The notes beneath the pieces were generated by a model, which searched no databases, was not told where the DNA came from, and was given only the letters and a program-made list of their open reading frames with translations. From assembly GCA_016932435.1 (NCBI GenBank), contig JAFGCW010000025.1, positions 1 to 64,000 of the forward strand: 64,000 nt of DNA. Direction: 5' to 3'. This DNA is from Dehalococcoidales bacterium. Lineage in GTDB: Bacteria; Chloroflexota; Dehalococcoidia; Dehalococcoidales; UBA2162. Positions 1 to 8,752 of this stretch are shown piece by piece. The position numbers and the translations under genes are program-made. The number at the start of each line of letters is the position of its first letter. The first letter of the stretch is position 1.

Positions 1-158
1 AATACAGAAATTTTACCATATCTACTACTCAGGAAATAACATCGAAATTACTATTTCGTTAACTGCTTGAACCGTAAATATTATTGAATAAATACTAATC
101 CAAGCAATATGCGGATACCACCCGTCCTGAAACATGCTGGGATAAAGGAGAAATAAAC

Positions 159-1331
159 ATGGACTTTGAATTCACCGAAGAACAGACTAGATTCAGACAA
201 GAAATCAGAGAGTTCCTTGAAGACGAAATAAAGCAGGGTACATTCCAACCGGCTTGCGACGCCTGGATCCAGGGATATTCTCCCGAATTCACCAAGAAGG
301 TCTCCCAGAAAGGATGGATAGGCCTGACCTGGCCTGTAGAATACGGCGGTCAGGGTCGTGGCCATATCGACCGACTTATCCTGACAGAAGAAATGCTTAG
401 ATACGGCGCTCCGGCGGCTTGCCACTGGTTCGCCGACCGGCAGATTGGCGGTGCTGTTCTGCGTTATGGTACCGAGGAGCAGAAACAATGGATGCTGCCC
501 AAGATCATGGCAGGCGAAGCTTATGTAGGACTCGGATTAAGCGAACCTGAAGCAGGTTCTGACCTTGCATCACTCCGAACCAAAGCAACAGAAAGCGGGG
601 ATGAATACATCATCGACGGGCAGAAAATGTGGACAAGCTGCGGAATGTTCATGAACTATATATATGTAGTAGCCAGGACCGATCCGGACGCACCACAGCA
701 CCGCGGTATCAGCGAATTCGTCTTCGAGACAGACCTGCCCGGCGTCACCATAACTCCTACCATCGACATCACCGGCAGCACTGCCTGGGCGGAGGTTTTT
801 TTCGACGGCGTCCGGATACCGAGTACCCGCCTTATCGGTGAGAAAAACCGTGGTTTCTACCAGGTAGTCAACCAGCTTGACTATGAAAGAGCCGGCATGG
901 AAAGGCTGATGGGCAACTACCCTCTTTTCGATGCTATCGTGAAATTCACCAAAGAGACCAAACGTAACGGTAAAACGATCGCCGAAGACATACTCATCAG
1001 ACAGAAGCTGGCTCAGCTGCAGATAGAGTTCGAGGTCGGCCGGCTTCTTATATATAAGGTAATTATGGTCATGGAAGAAGGACATGCGCCTAACGTTGAA
1101 GCGGCAAAAGCCAAAGCATACAGCACTGCCTTCGAGCGAAAGCTTGCCAGTGTTACCATGGATATACTCGGTCAGTACGGCCAGTTATGGGCAGAATCAA
1201 AGTACGCGCCGATCACCGGTATGGGACCCCATTCCTACCTCGCTTCCACCGGTTACAGCCTCCAGGCAGGAACCTCGGAAGTACTGAGAAACGTAATCGC
1301 CGCAAGAGGGCTCGGATTACCGAACAGCTAA
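159..1331 (+). CDS. Acyl-CoA dehydrogenase, subunit/paralogue 1
   Basis: FAD-dependent alpha,beta-dehydrogenation of an acyl-CoA thioester, with electrons passed to ETF or a similar carrier. The 390 aa length is normal for the family. The flavin/substrate signature LSEPEAGSD sits at about residues 127-135 and the C-terminal AGTSEVLRN motif near residue 375. The MCAD-type catalytic Glu just before that GT is Ala here. Glu243 in DYERAGMER lies where isovaleryl-CoA dehydrogenase carries its base, so an alternative base is available. The start is supported by AAAGGAG about 7 bases upstream. A second ACAD follows after 34 bases, as in heteromeric ACAD pairs, so the two products may form one mixed enzyme (inference). 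Substrate unknown. Confidence 0.93.
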   Translation: MDFEFTEEQTRFRQEIREFLEDEIKQGTFQPACDAWIQGYSPEFTKKVSQKGWIGLTWPVEYGGQGRGHIDRLILTEEMLRYGAPAACHWFADRQIGGAVLRYGTEEQKQWMLPKIMAGEAYVGLGLSEPEAGSDLASLRTKATESGDEYIIDGQKMWTSCGMFMNYIYVVARTDPDAPQHRGISEFVFETDLPGVTITPTIDITGSTAWAEVFFDGVRIPSTRLIGEKNRGFYQVVNQLDYERAGMERLMGNYPLFDAIVKFTKETKRNGKTIAEDILIRQKLAQLQIEFEVGRLLIYKVIMVMEEGHAPNVEAAKAKAYSTAFERKLASVTMDILGQYGQLWAESKYAPITGMGPHSYLASTGYSLQAGTSEVLRNVIAARGLGLPNS

Positions 1332-1365
1332 GTTTATTAATATCATCTCTTAAAGGAGTACGATA

Positions 1366-2484
1366 ATGGATTTTAATTATACCGAAGAACAGGATATGCT
1401 CAGGACAATGGCCCGTGACTTCCTGACCGATAAATGTCCCAAGACACTGGTTAAGGAACTCGAAGAAGATGAGAAAGGATATTCTCCCGAACTCTGGAAA
1501 GAAATGGTTGAACTTGGCTGGACAGGCCTGGTAATACCGGAAGCCTACGGCGGTAGTGAAATGACCTTCCTTGACCTGGCAGTCCTGGTTGAAGAGATAG
1601 GCAGAGCCGCGATGCCTGGCCCCTATTTCTCGACGGTCATCCTTGGCAGTCTCCCGATAATGAACTACGGGTCCGAGGAACAAAAGCAGGAATACCTGCC
1701 GAAGATAGCCGGCGGTGAAGCCATTTTCACCTTTGCCATCACCGAGGAAAGCGGAGGGTATGATGCCGCTTCGATAAACGTCACTGCAAAGGAGAACGGC
1801 GATTCCTATATCATATCAGGCACCAAGATGTTCGTTCCCGATGCCAACGTCGCCGATTATATCCTTTGCGCCGTTAAGACAGGCGACGATATTACTGTTT
1901 TAATAGTCGATGCAAAGAGTGATGGTATAACCATAAATCCTCTCAAGACGCTGGCCGGTGACAAGCTGAGTGAAGTAGTATTTGAGAACGTCAGCGTACC
2001 AAAAGAAAATATTCTCGGTGAAGCCGGAAAAGGATATGAAATAGTCCGGAAAACCGTAGAATATGCGGCGGTAGCCAAATGCTGCACCATTATCGGTGCC
2101 GCGCAGCAGAGTCTTGATTTGACCGTGGATTACGCCAAAGAAAGAGTACAGTACGACCATCCAATCGGCAGTTTCCAGTCGGTCCAGCATTACTGCGCCA
2201 ACATGGCTATAGACGTGGATGGCACTCGTTTCAGTACTTATGAAGCCGCCTGGAAACTCAATGAAGGTCTGCCAGCAACAAAAGAGGTAGCTATAGCCAA
2301 GGCATGGGCTTCCGAAGCTTTTGAACGCATCAGTACCCTCGCCCACCAGATTCATGGGGCTATCGGTTGCACCATCGACCATGATCTTCATTACTATACC
2401 AGGACAGGAAAAGCCGCGGCTCTCTCTTATGGGAGTCCAGACTACTACCGTGAAGTCGTAGCCTCAGAAATGGGGCTTGAATAG
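1366..2484 (+). CDS. Acyl-CoA dehydrogenase, subunit/paralogue 2
   Basis: Second ACAD of the pair, 372 aa, preceded by AAAGGAG. N-terminal, middle and C-terminal ACAD domains are present. The usual E-P-x-A-G-S-D motif is degenerate (TEESGGYDAA, about residues 126-135), and the C-terminal segment YGSPDYYREVVA lacks the canonical E-G-T. Such degenerate partners are typical of the non-catalytic or FAD-sharing chain in heterotetrameric ACADs of sterol and aromatic side-chain degradation. It is probably cotranscribed with the preceding gene, and a strong terminator follows directly at 2491-2526. The heteromer idea is inference from adjacency and divergent motifs. Confidence 0.9.
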   Translation: MDFNYTEEQDMLRTMARDFLTDKCPKTLVKELEEDEKGYSPELWKEMVELGWTGLVIPEAYGGSEMTFLDLAVLVEEIGRAAMPGPYFSTVILGSLPIMNYGSEEQKQEYLPKIAGGEAIFTFAITEESGGYDAASINVTAKENGDSYIISGTKMFVPDANVADYILCAVKTGDDITVLIVDAKSDGITINPLKTLAGDKLSEVVFENVSVPKENILGEAGKGYEIVRKTVEYAAVAKCCTIIGAAQQSLDLTVDYAKERVQYDHPIGSFQSVQHYCANMAIDVDGTRFSTYEAAWKLNEGLPATKEVAIAKAWASEAFERISTLAHQIHGAIGCTIDHDLHYYTRTGKAAALSYGSPDYYREVVASEMGLE

Positions 2485-2490
2485 AGTATA

Positions 2491-2526
2491 ATTTACGTCC
2501 GCCGGAAAAGCGGACGTAAATTTTTT
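2491..2526 (+). terminator. Rho-independent terminator after the ACAD pair
   Basis: A perfect 12-bp stem (2491-2502 with 2510-2521) with a 7-base loop is followed by a run of six T. It lies 7 bases after the stop of the second ACAD and before the ribosome-binding site of the carboxyltransferase gene, so the two units may be separately or partially coupled. Confidence 0.9.
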
Positions 2527-2567
2527 AGGAATGTTTTCACCAAGTAAAAATTTGAGGAGGTCTGAAA

Positions 2568-4139
2568 ATGGCGACAACGCAGGAACTTATTGATGATTAC
2601 CGGCAAAGGCGAGAAAAAATCACCGGCATGGGCGGTCCCGAAGCCATTAAGAAACGCCATGACGGCGGCCAGATGACAGCAAGAGAAAGACTTGATTACT
2701 TCTTTGACTCTGGTACATTCACTGAAATCGGTCTTTTCGTGAAACACCGCACTATCCATTTCGGTATGGATAAGCGTGAAATTCCTGCTGAGGGTGTCGT
2801 AACCGGATGGGGACTGGTTAACGGTCGACCGGTTGTCGCCTTCGCCGAGGACTACATGGCCCTTTCCGGAACCTTCGGTGAGTATCACGGTCTTAAAGAG
2901 ATCCGGGCTATAGAATTCGCCAAGGAGATGGGATGGCCGATAGTCGGTATGAATGATTCCGGCGGTGCCCGTCTCCATGAAGGTATGGACACTCTCGAAG
3001 CCTACGGGATGCTTTTTAATGCCCAGATACGCGCTTCCGGCATCATTCCCCAGATCGCCCTCCTGATGGGACCCTGCCTGGGAGGACAGGCTTATCACCC
3101 GATAATGCAGGACTTCCTGATCCAGTGCAAAGACACCGGCTATATGGGAATCGCCGGACCGGCCATCGTCCAGGCACAGCTTGGCGAGGAGATATCCCTC
3201 GAAGAACTCTCCGGCTGGCAAGCCCACGCCATGAAATCCGGTCAGACCCACATCGTCGCCGAAGATGATAAAGACGCTATCGACAAGGCAAAGGAGCTGT
3301 TGTCCCTTTTGCCATCAAACAATATGGAGATGCCGCCCCGTGCCGAATGCAATGACAGTCCTGAAAGAGAAGTCCCCTCGCTGAACACCATTATTCCGGA
3401 CAGCACTCTCAGACCTTACAATATGTACAAGGTTATAGAAGCTATCACCGATGACGGCTATTTCTATGAAATCCTCAAGAACCATGCCAAGATGGTGATC
3501 ACCGGCTTCGCCCGGTTTAACGGCAGGACTGTCGGTCTCTGGGCTAATCAGCCAATGGTCGCAGCAGGAACGATCGATATTAATGCCGCCGATAAAGGCG
3601 CCAGATTTATCAGGTTCTGCGACCTGTTCAACATCCCGATGGTCACCCTCGGTGACTGTCCCGGTTATATGATTGGATCGGATCAGGACTGGAAAGGCAT
3701 TCTGCGTCATGGAGCCAAACTACTCTTTGCCTGGGCTGATGCAACGATTCCGTTAATCTCGATTATGCTTCGTAAGTCCTACGCCGGCGCCCATTACGGC
3801 ATGCTCGATAAGGGTATTGGCGCCGACCTCGTATTCGCCTGGCCCACTGCCAGGGTAACCATCGTCGATGCCAAGAGCGCCGCCAGCGTTATCTTTGCCC
3901 GTGAAATCCGTGAGTCCGAAAATCCGGAACAGACCCGTGAGAAACGGATGCAGGAATACGCGGATATCTACGAAAATCCTTACTGCGGTGCCGAACGCGG
4001 CTATATAGACGATGTTATCATCCCATCCGATACACGCAAGATGATAAATCGCGCCCTCGATATACTCCAGGACAAGGACAAAGACCATAAAAACTTCAAA
4101 GCCCGTCCATGGAGGAAGTATTCGAATATAAATTTATAG
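2568..4139 (+). CDS. Acyl-CoA carboxyltransferase (PccB/MmdA-like)
   Basis: Carboxyltransferase subunit of a biotin-dependent acyl-CoA carboxylase or decarboxylase, transferring carboxyl between carboxybiotin and an acyl-CoA. At 523 aa it has the usual two crotonase-like halves: N-terminal NDSGGARLHEG (about 125-135) and GPCLGGQAYHP (about 166-176), C-terminal GDCPGYMIG (about 363-371) and the SYAGAHYGM/FAWP segment near 405-425. The SD GAGGAGG is well placed. No biotin carboxylase, biotin carrier or sodium-pump subunit lies nearby, so direction (propionyl-CoA carboxylation versus methylmalonyl-CoA or glutaconyl-CoA decarboxylation) cannot be told. Functional grouping with the ACAD pair is inferred from position. 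Confidence 0.92.
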   Translation: MATTQELIDDYRQRREKITGMGGPEAIKKRHDGGQMTARERLDYFFDSGTFTEIGLFVKHRTIHFGMDKREIPAEGVVTGWGLVNGRPVVAFAEDYMALSGTFGEYHGLKEIRAIEFAKEMGWPIVGMNDSGGARLHEGMDTLEAYGMLFNAQIRASGIIPQIALLMGPCLGGQAYHPIMQDFLIQCKDTGYMGIAGPAIVQAQLGEEISLEELSGWQAHAMKSGQTHIVAEDDKDAIDKAKELLSLLPSNNMEMPPRAECNDSPEREVPSLNTIIPDSTLRPYNMYKVIEAITDDGYFYEILKNHAKMVITGFARFNGRTVGLWANQPMVAAGTIDINAADKGARFIRFCDLFNIPMVTLGDCPGYMIGSDQDWKGILRHGAKLLFAWADATIPLISIMLRKSYAGAHYGMLDKGIGADLVFAWPTARVTIVDAKSAASVIFAREIRESENPEQTREKRMQEYADIYENPYCGAERGYIDDVIIPSDTRKMINRALDILQDKDKDHKNFKARPWRKYSNINL

Positions 4140-4162
4140 TAACTCACTTAAGGTTAGTATTT

Positions 4163-4191
4163 AAAGGATGACTCATATTGAGTCATCCTTT
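4163..4191 (+). terminator. Hairpin terminator after the carboxyltransferase
   Basis: A perfect 13-bp inverted repeat (4163-4175 and 4179-4191) with a 3-base TAT loop begins 23 bases after the stop codon and is followed by a T-rich stretch. Confidence 0.8.
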
Positions 4192-4197
4192 ATTTAT

Positions 4198-4310
4198 CAT
4201 TGTGAGTAGGTTGACAGAAAGGTATTTCATTCTGAATGAAACGAATCAATCCGTCTGTTGATGTATGGATTGCCACGTCGTCCGCCTAAGGCGGACTCCT
4301 CGCAATGACA
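4198..4310. repeat. Interspersed intergenic repeat (variant copy)
   Basis: A sequence framed by CATTGTGAG and CTCGCAATGAC contains the internal palindrome TCCGCCTAAGGCGGA. It resembles the copies at 20622, 24019 and 43083 in layout: outer inverted ends, central stem, GGCGGACTC near the right end. Non-coding, probably a REP/MITE-type element. No gene is otherwise visible in 4140-4413. Confidence 0.5.
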
Positions 4311-4413
4311 TCCAAATATAAAAAACCCCATACCGACGAAAGTCGGTATCCAGTGAATTTCCTGAATTCCAGCCTTCGCTGAAACGATTCGCCTGCGGCG
4401 GGCCTTCGGCGCC

Positions 4414-5190
4414 TTACCTGCTTTTCATGTGGTACTGGAATATCGCCAGGTACTGGGTAAAACTGAGTTCCGCCGGGCTGCTCCGGTAATCGATATTCAC
4501 CAGTCTTGAAAGCCGCCTGAACTGCGTCCAGGTAAAGAGTTCCCGCAGTACTTTCTTTACCGGCTTGTCCGCCCTGTTTCTGAAAAATGTAACGAACTCC
4601 CGGTAAGCCCGGTAATCCTTCGCGGATACCAGCCGGCACTGTCTCTTTTCGAACTGGGCAAGCACAATATCCACTCCCGGTACCGGAAAGAAATCCCCGG
4701 CAATAAAATGCCAGACGACATCCGCCCAGAACAGCGGTTTCAGCAGCAGTGATTGCAGAGTCTCTCCGCCTATCCCGGTATACCTCTCGGCCGCCCTTTT
4801 TTCCAGCACCAGGTAGCAGTCCTCCGGCGGATTATCGCAATACAGCAGCTTGTTAATTATTTCTGCCGTGTGTAGAAACGGGATATTGGAAAACACCTTG
4901 TAGGTACTTTTCGGCGGAAAGTCCATTTGTAAAAAGTCGATGATGTATAATTCGAACCTGTCCTCCGTTATGAACTTTGCCCGGCATTTCCGGTACAATT
5001 CCACATCTTTCTCGACGCCGATCACTCGCGCACCTTTGTCCAGTAAAACACGGCTTATCGTACCCGTACCGCAGCCAATGTCATAAACGGTATCGCCGGC
5101 ATGTATTCCTGACTGGTCGATCAATTGCTTTAATATCTGCCTGTTTACTATCTGATTCTGTGAATAAACACCCTTATCCCTGTGACTCAC
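4414..5190 (-). CDS. Erm-like rRNA adenine N-6 methyltransferase
   Basis: SAM-dependent rRNA adenine dimethyltransferase of the KsgA/Erm superfamily. Motif I is DIGCGTGT (about residues 38-45), the acidic ribose-binding residue follows in GVEKD, and the catalytic motif is SNIPF. The N-I-P-F form and the N-terminal YSQNQ resemble Erm (23S A2058) enzymes more than KsgA, which usually has N-L-P-Y. I place the start at GTG 5190 because GGAGGT (5198-5203 on the complement) sits 7 bases before it, whereas the upstream ATG at 5205 has no SD. Length about 258 aa is normal. It stands alone, facing away from its neighbours. Role could be intrinsic macrolide/lincosamide tolerance or ribosome maturation. 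Confidence 0.85.
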   Translation of the reverse strand: MSHRDKGVYSQNQIVNRQILKQLIDQSGIHAGDTVYDIGCGTGTISRVLLDKGARVIGVEKDVELYRKCRAKFITEDRFELYIIDFLQMDFPPKSTYKVFSNIPFLHTAEIINKLLYCDNPPEDCYLVLEKRAAERYTGIGGETLQSLLLKPLFWADVVWHFIAGDFFPVPGVDIVLAQFEKRQCRLVSAKDYRAYREFVTFFRNRADKPVKKVLRELFTWTQFRRLSRLVNIDYRSSPAELSFTQYLAIFQYHMKSR

Positions 5191-5205
5191 AGCACGTACC
5201 TCCAT

Positions 5206-6009
5206 GAATGAAATATTTGTGGAAGGCAGCGCCGTGAATAGTCCTGGAATCAGGTCATAAAACAGATCACAAAATGCAGACGTATGCGGGTAGGTATTGA
5301 AAAGTGAGGAAAGGTAGAAACATGGAAATGAAAAAAGGCAACAATCCTCAGGGTAATTAGTAGTTGATTACCCGTTTTGCGTCTAGCTTACAAGCGCTGC
5401 CTGTTCGCAGCGTAATCGAGCGAATCGAATACAAAACATGTTGCCTAAAACTTCTGTGTCATTGATCGATTTCCTGTTACGGATATCCAAGTCTAGCACA
5501 GGATTATTATCAAGGCAATATAAAACAGTGTTACCTGTGATCCCTTTGGTCAATTCCACTCCTTGTTGTTATTCCCGCGAACGCGGGAATCTAAACGTTT
5601 CAGTCATTGCGAATCCATCATAGGTGGCTGTAGCATTCTATAGAAATCTCCCCTCCCTCGATCCCTTAACCACAATAGGTAATCGTCCTACTACTAAAAC
5701 AAATCATCCGTAAATCCTGAAAAGCCCATTTTCGAGTATCCTTCTTTCCATTTGGAGAGGGGGTGTTTCGTAACCGGTGAAGATGATAAAGAGAATTAGA
5801 TACCCGTAATTGATAAACGAGTACCTCATATTCACCGAATTGGTTTAGGTTACGCAAGCTTTTTCATGCCCGTTTTCTCTAATCAAGACCTCTTTGTAAG
5901 TCGTTCGTAATGTTTTTTTAATGTTACGCTGCAGGTCTTAAGCTATTTTTAATATCTCACGTGTATATTGAATACATAGTCAGAAAAGAAACGAGAAAGG
6001 CGGAACACG
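5206..6009. other. Long intergenic region with one REP palindrome
   Basis: About 800 bases with no convincing gene on either strand. Short ORFs here lack ribosome-binding sites and recognisable composition. It holds the palindrome at 5571-5590, a weak GGGTAAT/ATTACCC stem at 5351-5373, and an AT-rich stretch from about 5900 that should carry the promoter of the next gene. Confidence 0.6.
5571..5590. repeat. REP-like palindrome ATTCCCGCGA/GCGGGAAT
   Basis: A near-perfect 20-base palindrome, found again at 17627-17646 with one loop change. Short, GC-rich and intergenic, it fits a REP-type element. Confidence 0.7.
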
Positions 6010-6393
6010 ATGGACAGGAGTGAAAAGATTAAAGGAATGCTTACATTACTCGAGTTGAATGATGACCAGTTCGGCTATGAGATGACCAGCCTTGCCGTTA
6101 AAATTAACAACTTCCTCGATGACAGGAGCAGGCTGTTATCCGGACAATGGCTGTCCGTAATATATCAGAGCCTGACAGAAGAGAATGACAGTGAGTCCGT
6201 TGAAACATACGCGAAAATACCCGCTGAGATATACAACTATGCGACCGTTGAAACATTCGCGAAAACGCCGGTCGAGATAGAGAAACTGGAGACCGTTGAA
6301 ACAGATGCTGAAGAAGCTGTTGAACCAGAGGAAACTGACGTTTTTGAAAGTATCAGTCCCAGCTTTGACGAAAGTCCTTTCGCCCTCGTCTAG
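6010..6393 (+). CDS. Acidic protein with internal VETxAK repeats, unknown
   Basis: 127 aa, not recognised. The first 55 residues look helical and globular. From about residue 60 the chain becomes acidic and repetitive, with three imperfect copies of a unit containing VETxAKxPxEI (about residues 60-105). Start is supported by AGAAAGGCGG upstream. It sits 30 bases before a set of three small paralogous genes in the same orientation, so a shared role is possible. No transmembrane segment or signal peptide. Probably real because of the SD, codon use and reading continuity; function unknown. Confidence 0.6.
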   Translation: MDRSEKIKGMLTLLELNDDQFGYEMTSLAVKINNFLDDRSRLLSGQWLSVIYQSLTEENDSESVETYAKIPAEIYNYATVETFAKTPVEIEKLETVETDAEEAVEPEETDVFESISPSFDESPFALV

Positions 6394-6423
6394 CGAGATT
6401 CAGTTTCTGGAGGGAGTCAAGAG

Positions 6424-6624
6424 ATGGAATTAAACATCGGTGACAGAATTAAATATCAGGATGTATATGGCGACACCTTTAAAGGACTGATTATTGATGT
6501 CTGGACGAATGATAAAGAGGAAATAACCGGCTATTTCGCGTCGACTAATTCAGGACTATACGTTCACTTTAAACCGGACAGTCTTGAGTGGGTTCGCCTG
6601 GAGGAATCGGTTCCTGTACCATAA
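6424..6624 (+). CDS. Small beta-rich protein, paralogue A
   Basis: 66 aa with SD GGAGGGA. Shares with the two following genes a pattern of GDRIxYxDxxGDxFKG, then DVW, EITGY, and NSGLYV..PD. Alternating hydrophobic and turn residues suggest a small SH3/KOW-like beta barrel. Family not recognised. Proximity to the acidic repeat gene and two paralogues argues for local gene duplication. Confidence 0.6.
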   Translation: MELNIGDRIKYQDVYGDTFKGLIIDVWTNDKEEITGYFASTNSGLYVHFKPDSLEWVRLEESVPVP

Positions 6625-6781
6625 GAGACCGGGGCATCGTCGCTGGTATCGCCTTGAAATACACCTGTTGTAAACCTATGATGCCTGATTAGTTAACAAA
6701 TTTACAAGTCGCACATGTAGCACTATTGGCTTCTTTATCGTAATAATCTAGTGAATGCTTTATCCGGAGGGATAGAAGAAA

Positions 6782-6964
6782 ATGGAATTTAGCATTGGTG
6801 AAAAAATTATATACAAAGACGAAGATAGTAATGGAGTGTATTTTATAGGAGAAATAGTGGATGTGTGGCGGAACAGTAAAGAAATGATAACCGGCTATCT
6901 TGCGGCACTTAATTCAGGACTATATGTAAATATTGATCCGGATTACCTTGAAGCAGTCAACTAA
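6782..6964 (+). CDS. Small beta-rich protein, paralogue B
   Basis: 60 aa with a clear SD CCGGAGGGA. Aligns along its whole length with the 6424 and 7199 products, with the strongest match in the C-terminal half (ITGYLAALNSGLYV). Each copy has its own 150-230 base leader, so they may be transcribed separately. Function unknown. Confidence 0.6.
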   Translation: MEFSIGEKIIYKDEDSNGVYFIGEIVDVWRNSKEMITGYLAALNSGLYVNIDPDYLEAVN

Positions 6965-7198
6965 AAGTGAACCGGTTCCTGTACTTTAAGAAATACAAAA
7001 TTTCATTTTCCTTCCTGTTACCTGGATGTACACTCATTGTAACCGCGTATTGCGTGGTAACGATTCTTTAAATCCCTACTGTTTTTCCACCAATCCGAGC
7101 CAAATTGCCACCTGATTGGTATGTACCAAAAGACTATATCGGTATAGGCTATACACAAAGCCTGATGGTTATCGACTAATATCGGAGGTACAAAGAAG

Positions 7199-7420
7199 AT
7201 GGCTATTAATTATGGTGATCGGATACTTATTGAAGATGAAGACGGTGAATGCCTGAAAGGCGCAATAGTAGACGTCTGGAGAGATAAAAGAAAAGAAATA
7301 ACCGATTACATTGTGCTGTTCGATTCCGGGGTATTAGTTCGTATTAAACCAAATTCTCACTGGTGTAAACTGGATGATTGTGTTTATACCTTAAGAAAAG
7401 CAGAGCCCGTGTATGCTTAA
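7199..7420 (+). CDS. Small beta-rich protein, paralogue C
   Basis: 73 aa with SD CGGAGGT. Same core as paralogues A and B (GDRI..EDEDGE, IVDVWRD, KEITDY, DSGVLVRIKP) plus about 10 extra C-terminal residues. The most diverged of the three. Its stop overlaps the sequence TTAATTAGTTAACGATT; a similar ATTAGTTAACAAA lies after paralogue A, suggesting the duplicated unit included 3' flanking DNA. A strong terminator follows. Confidence 0.6.
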   Translation: MAINYGDRILIEDEDGECLKGAIVDVWRDKRKEITDYIVLFDSGVLVRIKPNSHWCKLDDCVYTLRKAEPVYA

Positions 7421-7449
7421 TTAGTTAACGATTCTATACCATGTGTAAT

Positions 7450-7484
7450 AAAGGGTTGTTTTGAAACCAAAACAACCCTTTTTA
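7450..7484 (+). terminator. Rho-independent terminator after the small-paralogue cluster
   Basis: A 14-bp stem (7450-7463 with 7468-7481) with a 4-base loop merges into a T-tract at 7479-7483. A-rich on the left arm, it could also serve the minus-strand HAD gene that ends at 7543. Confidence 0.88.
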
Positions 7485-7542
7485 TATTAATACTACACGT
7501 TATGAGACTCAAAAGCAGCCACATCTTTAATCAATAGAAAAA

Positions 7543-8004
7543 TTACCACTTGGTCTCATCAGACAGCTTTTCCTCCAGTATCTCGATTACATTCCTGAGG
7601 TCCTTAAGCCTGTTTCTTGTATCTACCCATATCAGCCTGTCCAGCACTCCCTGCATTTCGAGCCACCTGATCTCTTCAGCGATGGGATTGTCATCAAGCC
7701 AATAGAAATCAGTTGTCGGATTAATAGCCTCGGTCTTGAGATCGTGCCATGTAGTTGGTTTCACGTTAGCCGCCAGCTCGATTACCGGAGTGTCAGCGTA
7801 TCTTTTAAGAAGGTTGATCACATCGCTGGAATCACCGTTGCGGCAGTGCGATGTCAGCCAGAAGCAGGTGAAATACTCCTGAGCGAATTCAAGGAATTCA
7901 CGTGCGTAGTCTGCAAGGCATACCCGGATGTCGTTAGGAGCCACCCGACCGAGCAGTACCCCGTCTACATCCAGGAACAGCTGCCTGTATTCTTCGCTTT
8001 TCAT
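7543..8004 (-). CDS. Small HAD-superfamily phosphatase-like protein
   Basis: 153 aa, a minimal HAD fold with all four motifs: I FLDVDGVL (about residues 10-17; first Asp the nucleophile), II LTSH (about 50), III Lys in the VKPTTWHDLK segment (about 81-90), IV WLDDN (about 101-105). No cap domain, so the substrate could be a macromolecule or small phosphate ester. The start ATG has no strong SD. Monocistronic; flanked by AT-rich DNA. Confidence 0.75.
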   Translation of the reverse strand: MKSEEYRQLFLDVDGVLLGRVAPNDIRVCLADYAREFLEFAQEYFTCFWLTSHCRNGDSSDVINLLKRYADTPVIELAANVKPTTWHDLKTEAINPTTDFYWLDDNPIAEEIRWLEMQGVLDRLIWVDTRNRLKDLRNVIEILEEKLSDETKW

Positions 8005-8182
8005 ACATAGAATATACTTTCATCGAGTTTCTAAGAACAGGGCATATAGGCGTAGGAAAATACTCTGAAAGTATATGAAAAGTATACTAAAGTACATCTA
8101 TGGACTTTGTATAGTAGAAAAGTAAGGAAATAATACACTGAGATGTTATATTGAGTGTATCTTTGTTTGTATAGTAGGAATA

Positions 8183-8752
8183 CTAAATAACTCCGATACT
8201 GAATTTCTTCAATCCCGAAGCCAGTTTCTTACTGTCTCCCACGTAATTATCGAGTTCGGTCCAGAAACTAATACTGTGATTCTTGATCCTCGTATGAACG
8301 AGCTCATGAAAAATCACATAGTCCATCAGTTCTTCCGGTAGACGAACAAGCTTCATATTCAGGCTGATGTTATTATTTCGAGAGCAGCTTCCCCACCTTG
8401 TCTTCTGATTGCGAATGAATACCCGGTTATAGGAGAAGCCATGTCTATCCGCTAAATGGTTCAGCCGTCTCTTTATTTTAAACTTAGCCTTTGTTCTATC
8501 GATTTTTTCAGAAACAGTGGATGATTTCTCGACATTTTGTTCATACTGTCTCATCCTGACTTGACTGGTACGAATCCAGTCTAACTTGGAGTGAACGAAA
8601 TCCTGAGCCTTCCGAAAGGACAACCCTTCAGGCACCGCGACTCGAACTCCCTTAAAAGGTTTCACCGAGATATTCACGTGTCTGGCTCTCCGGCTGCGCT
8701 CAAATAGAACCTTTCCAATCCCATCGATCTTGATAGTAGCTGACTGTGCCAT
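8183..8752 (-). CDS. YgjP/WLM-type zinc metallopeptidase (DUF45)
   Basis: The active-site motif FHELVHTRIKNHSISFW carries HExxH plus a third His downstream, characteristic of the YgjP-like (DUF45) metallopeptidase family. The preceding TRWGSCSRNNNISLN segment is also a family hallmark. I place the start at ATG 8752 (189 aa), where the family N-terminal pattern (RSRRARHVNISVKP) begins; a longer frame back to 8944 adds unrelated hydrophobic residues. Function in this family is poorly defined. Monocistronic. Confidence 0.85.
   Translation of the reverse strand: MAQSATIKIDGIGKVLFERSRRARHVNISVKPFKGVRVAVPEGLSFRKAQDFVHSKLDWIRTSQVRMRQYEQNVEKSSTVSEKIDRTKAKFKIKRRLNHLADRHGFSYNRVFIRNQKTRWGSCSRNNNISLNMKLVRLPEELMDYVIFHELVHTRIKNHSISFWTELDNYVGDSKKLASGLKKFSIGVI

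Noticed and set aside
5438..5623. 61-aa ORF in the long intergenic region
   Set aside because: Ends in the REP palindrome, no SD, no recognisable protein features.
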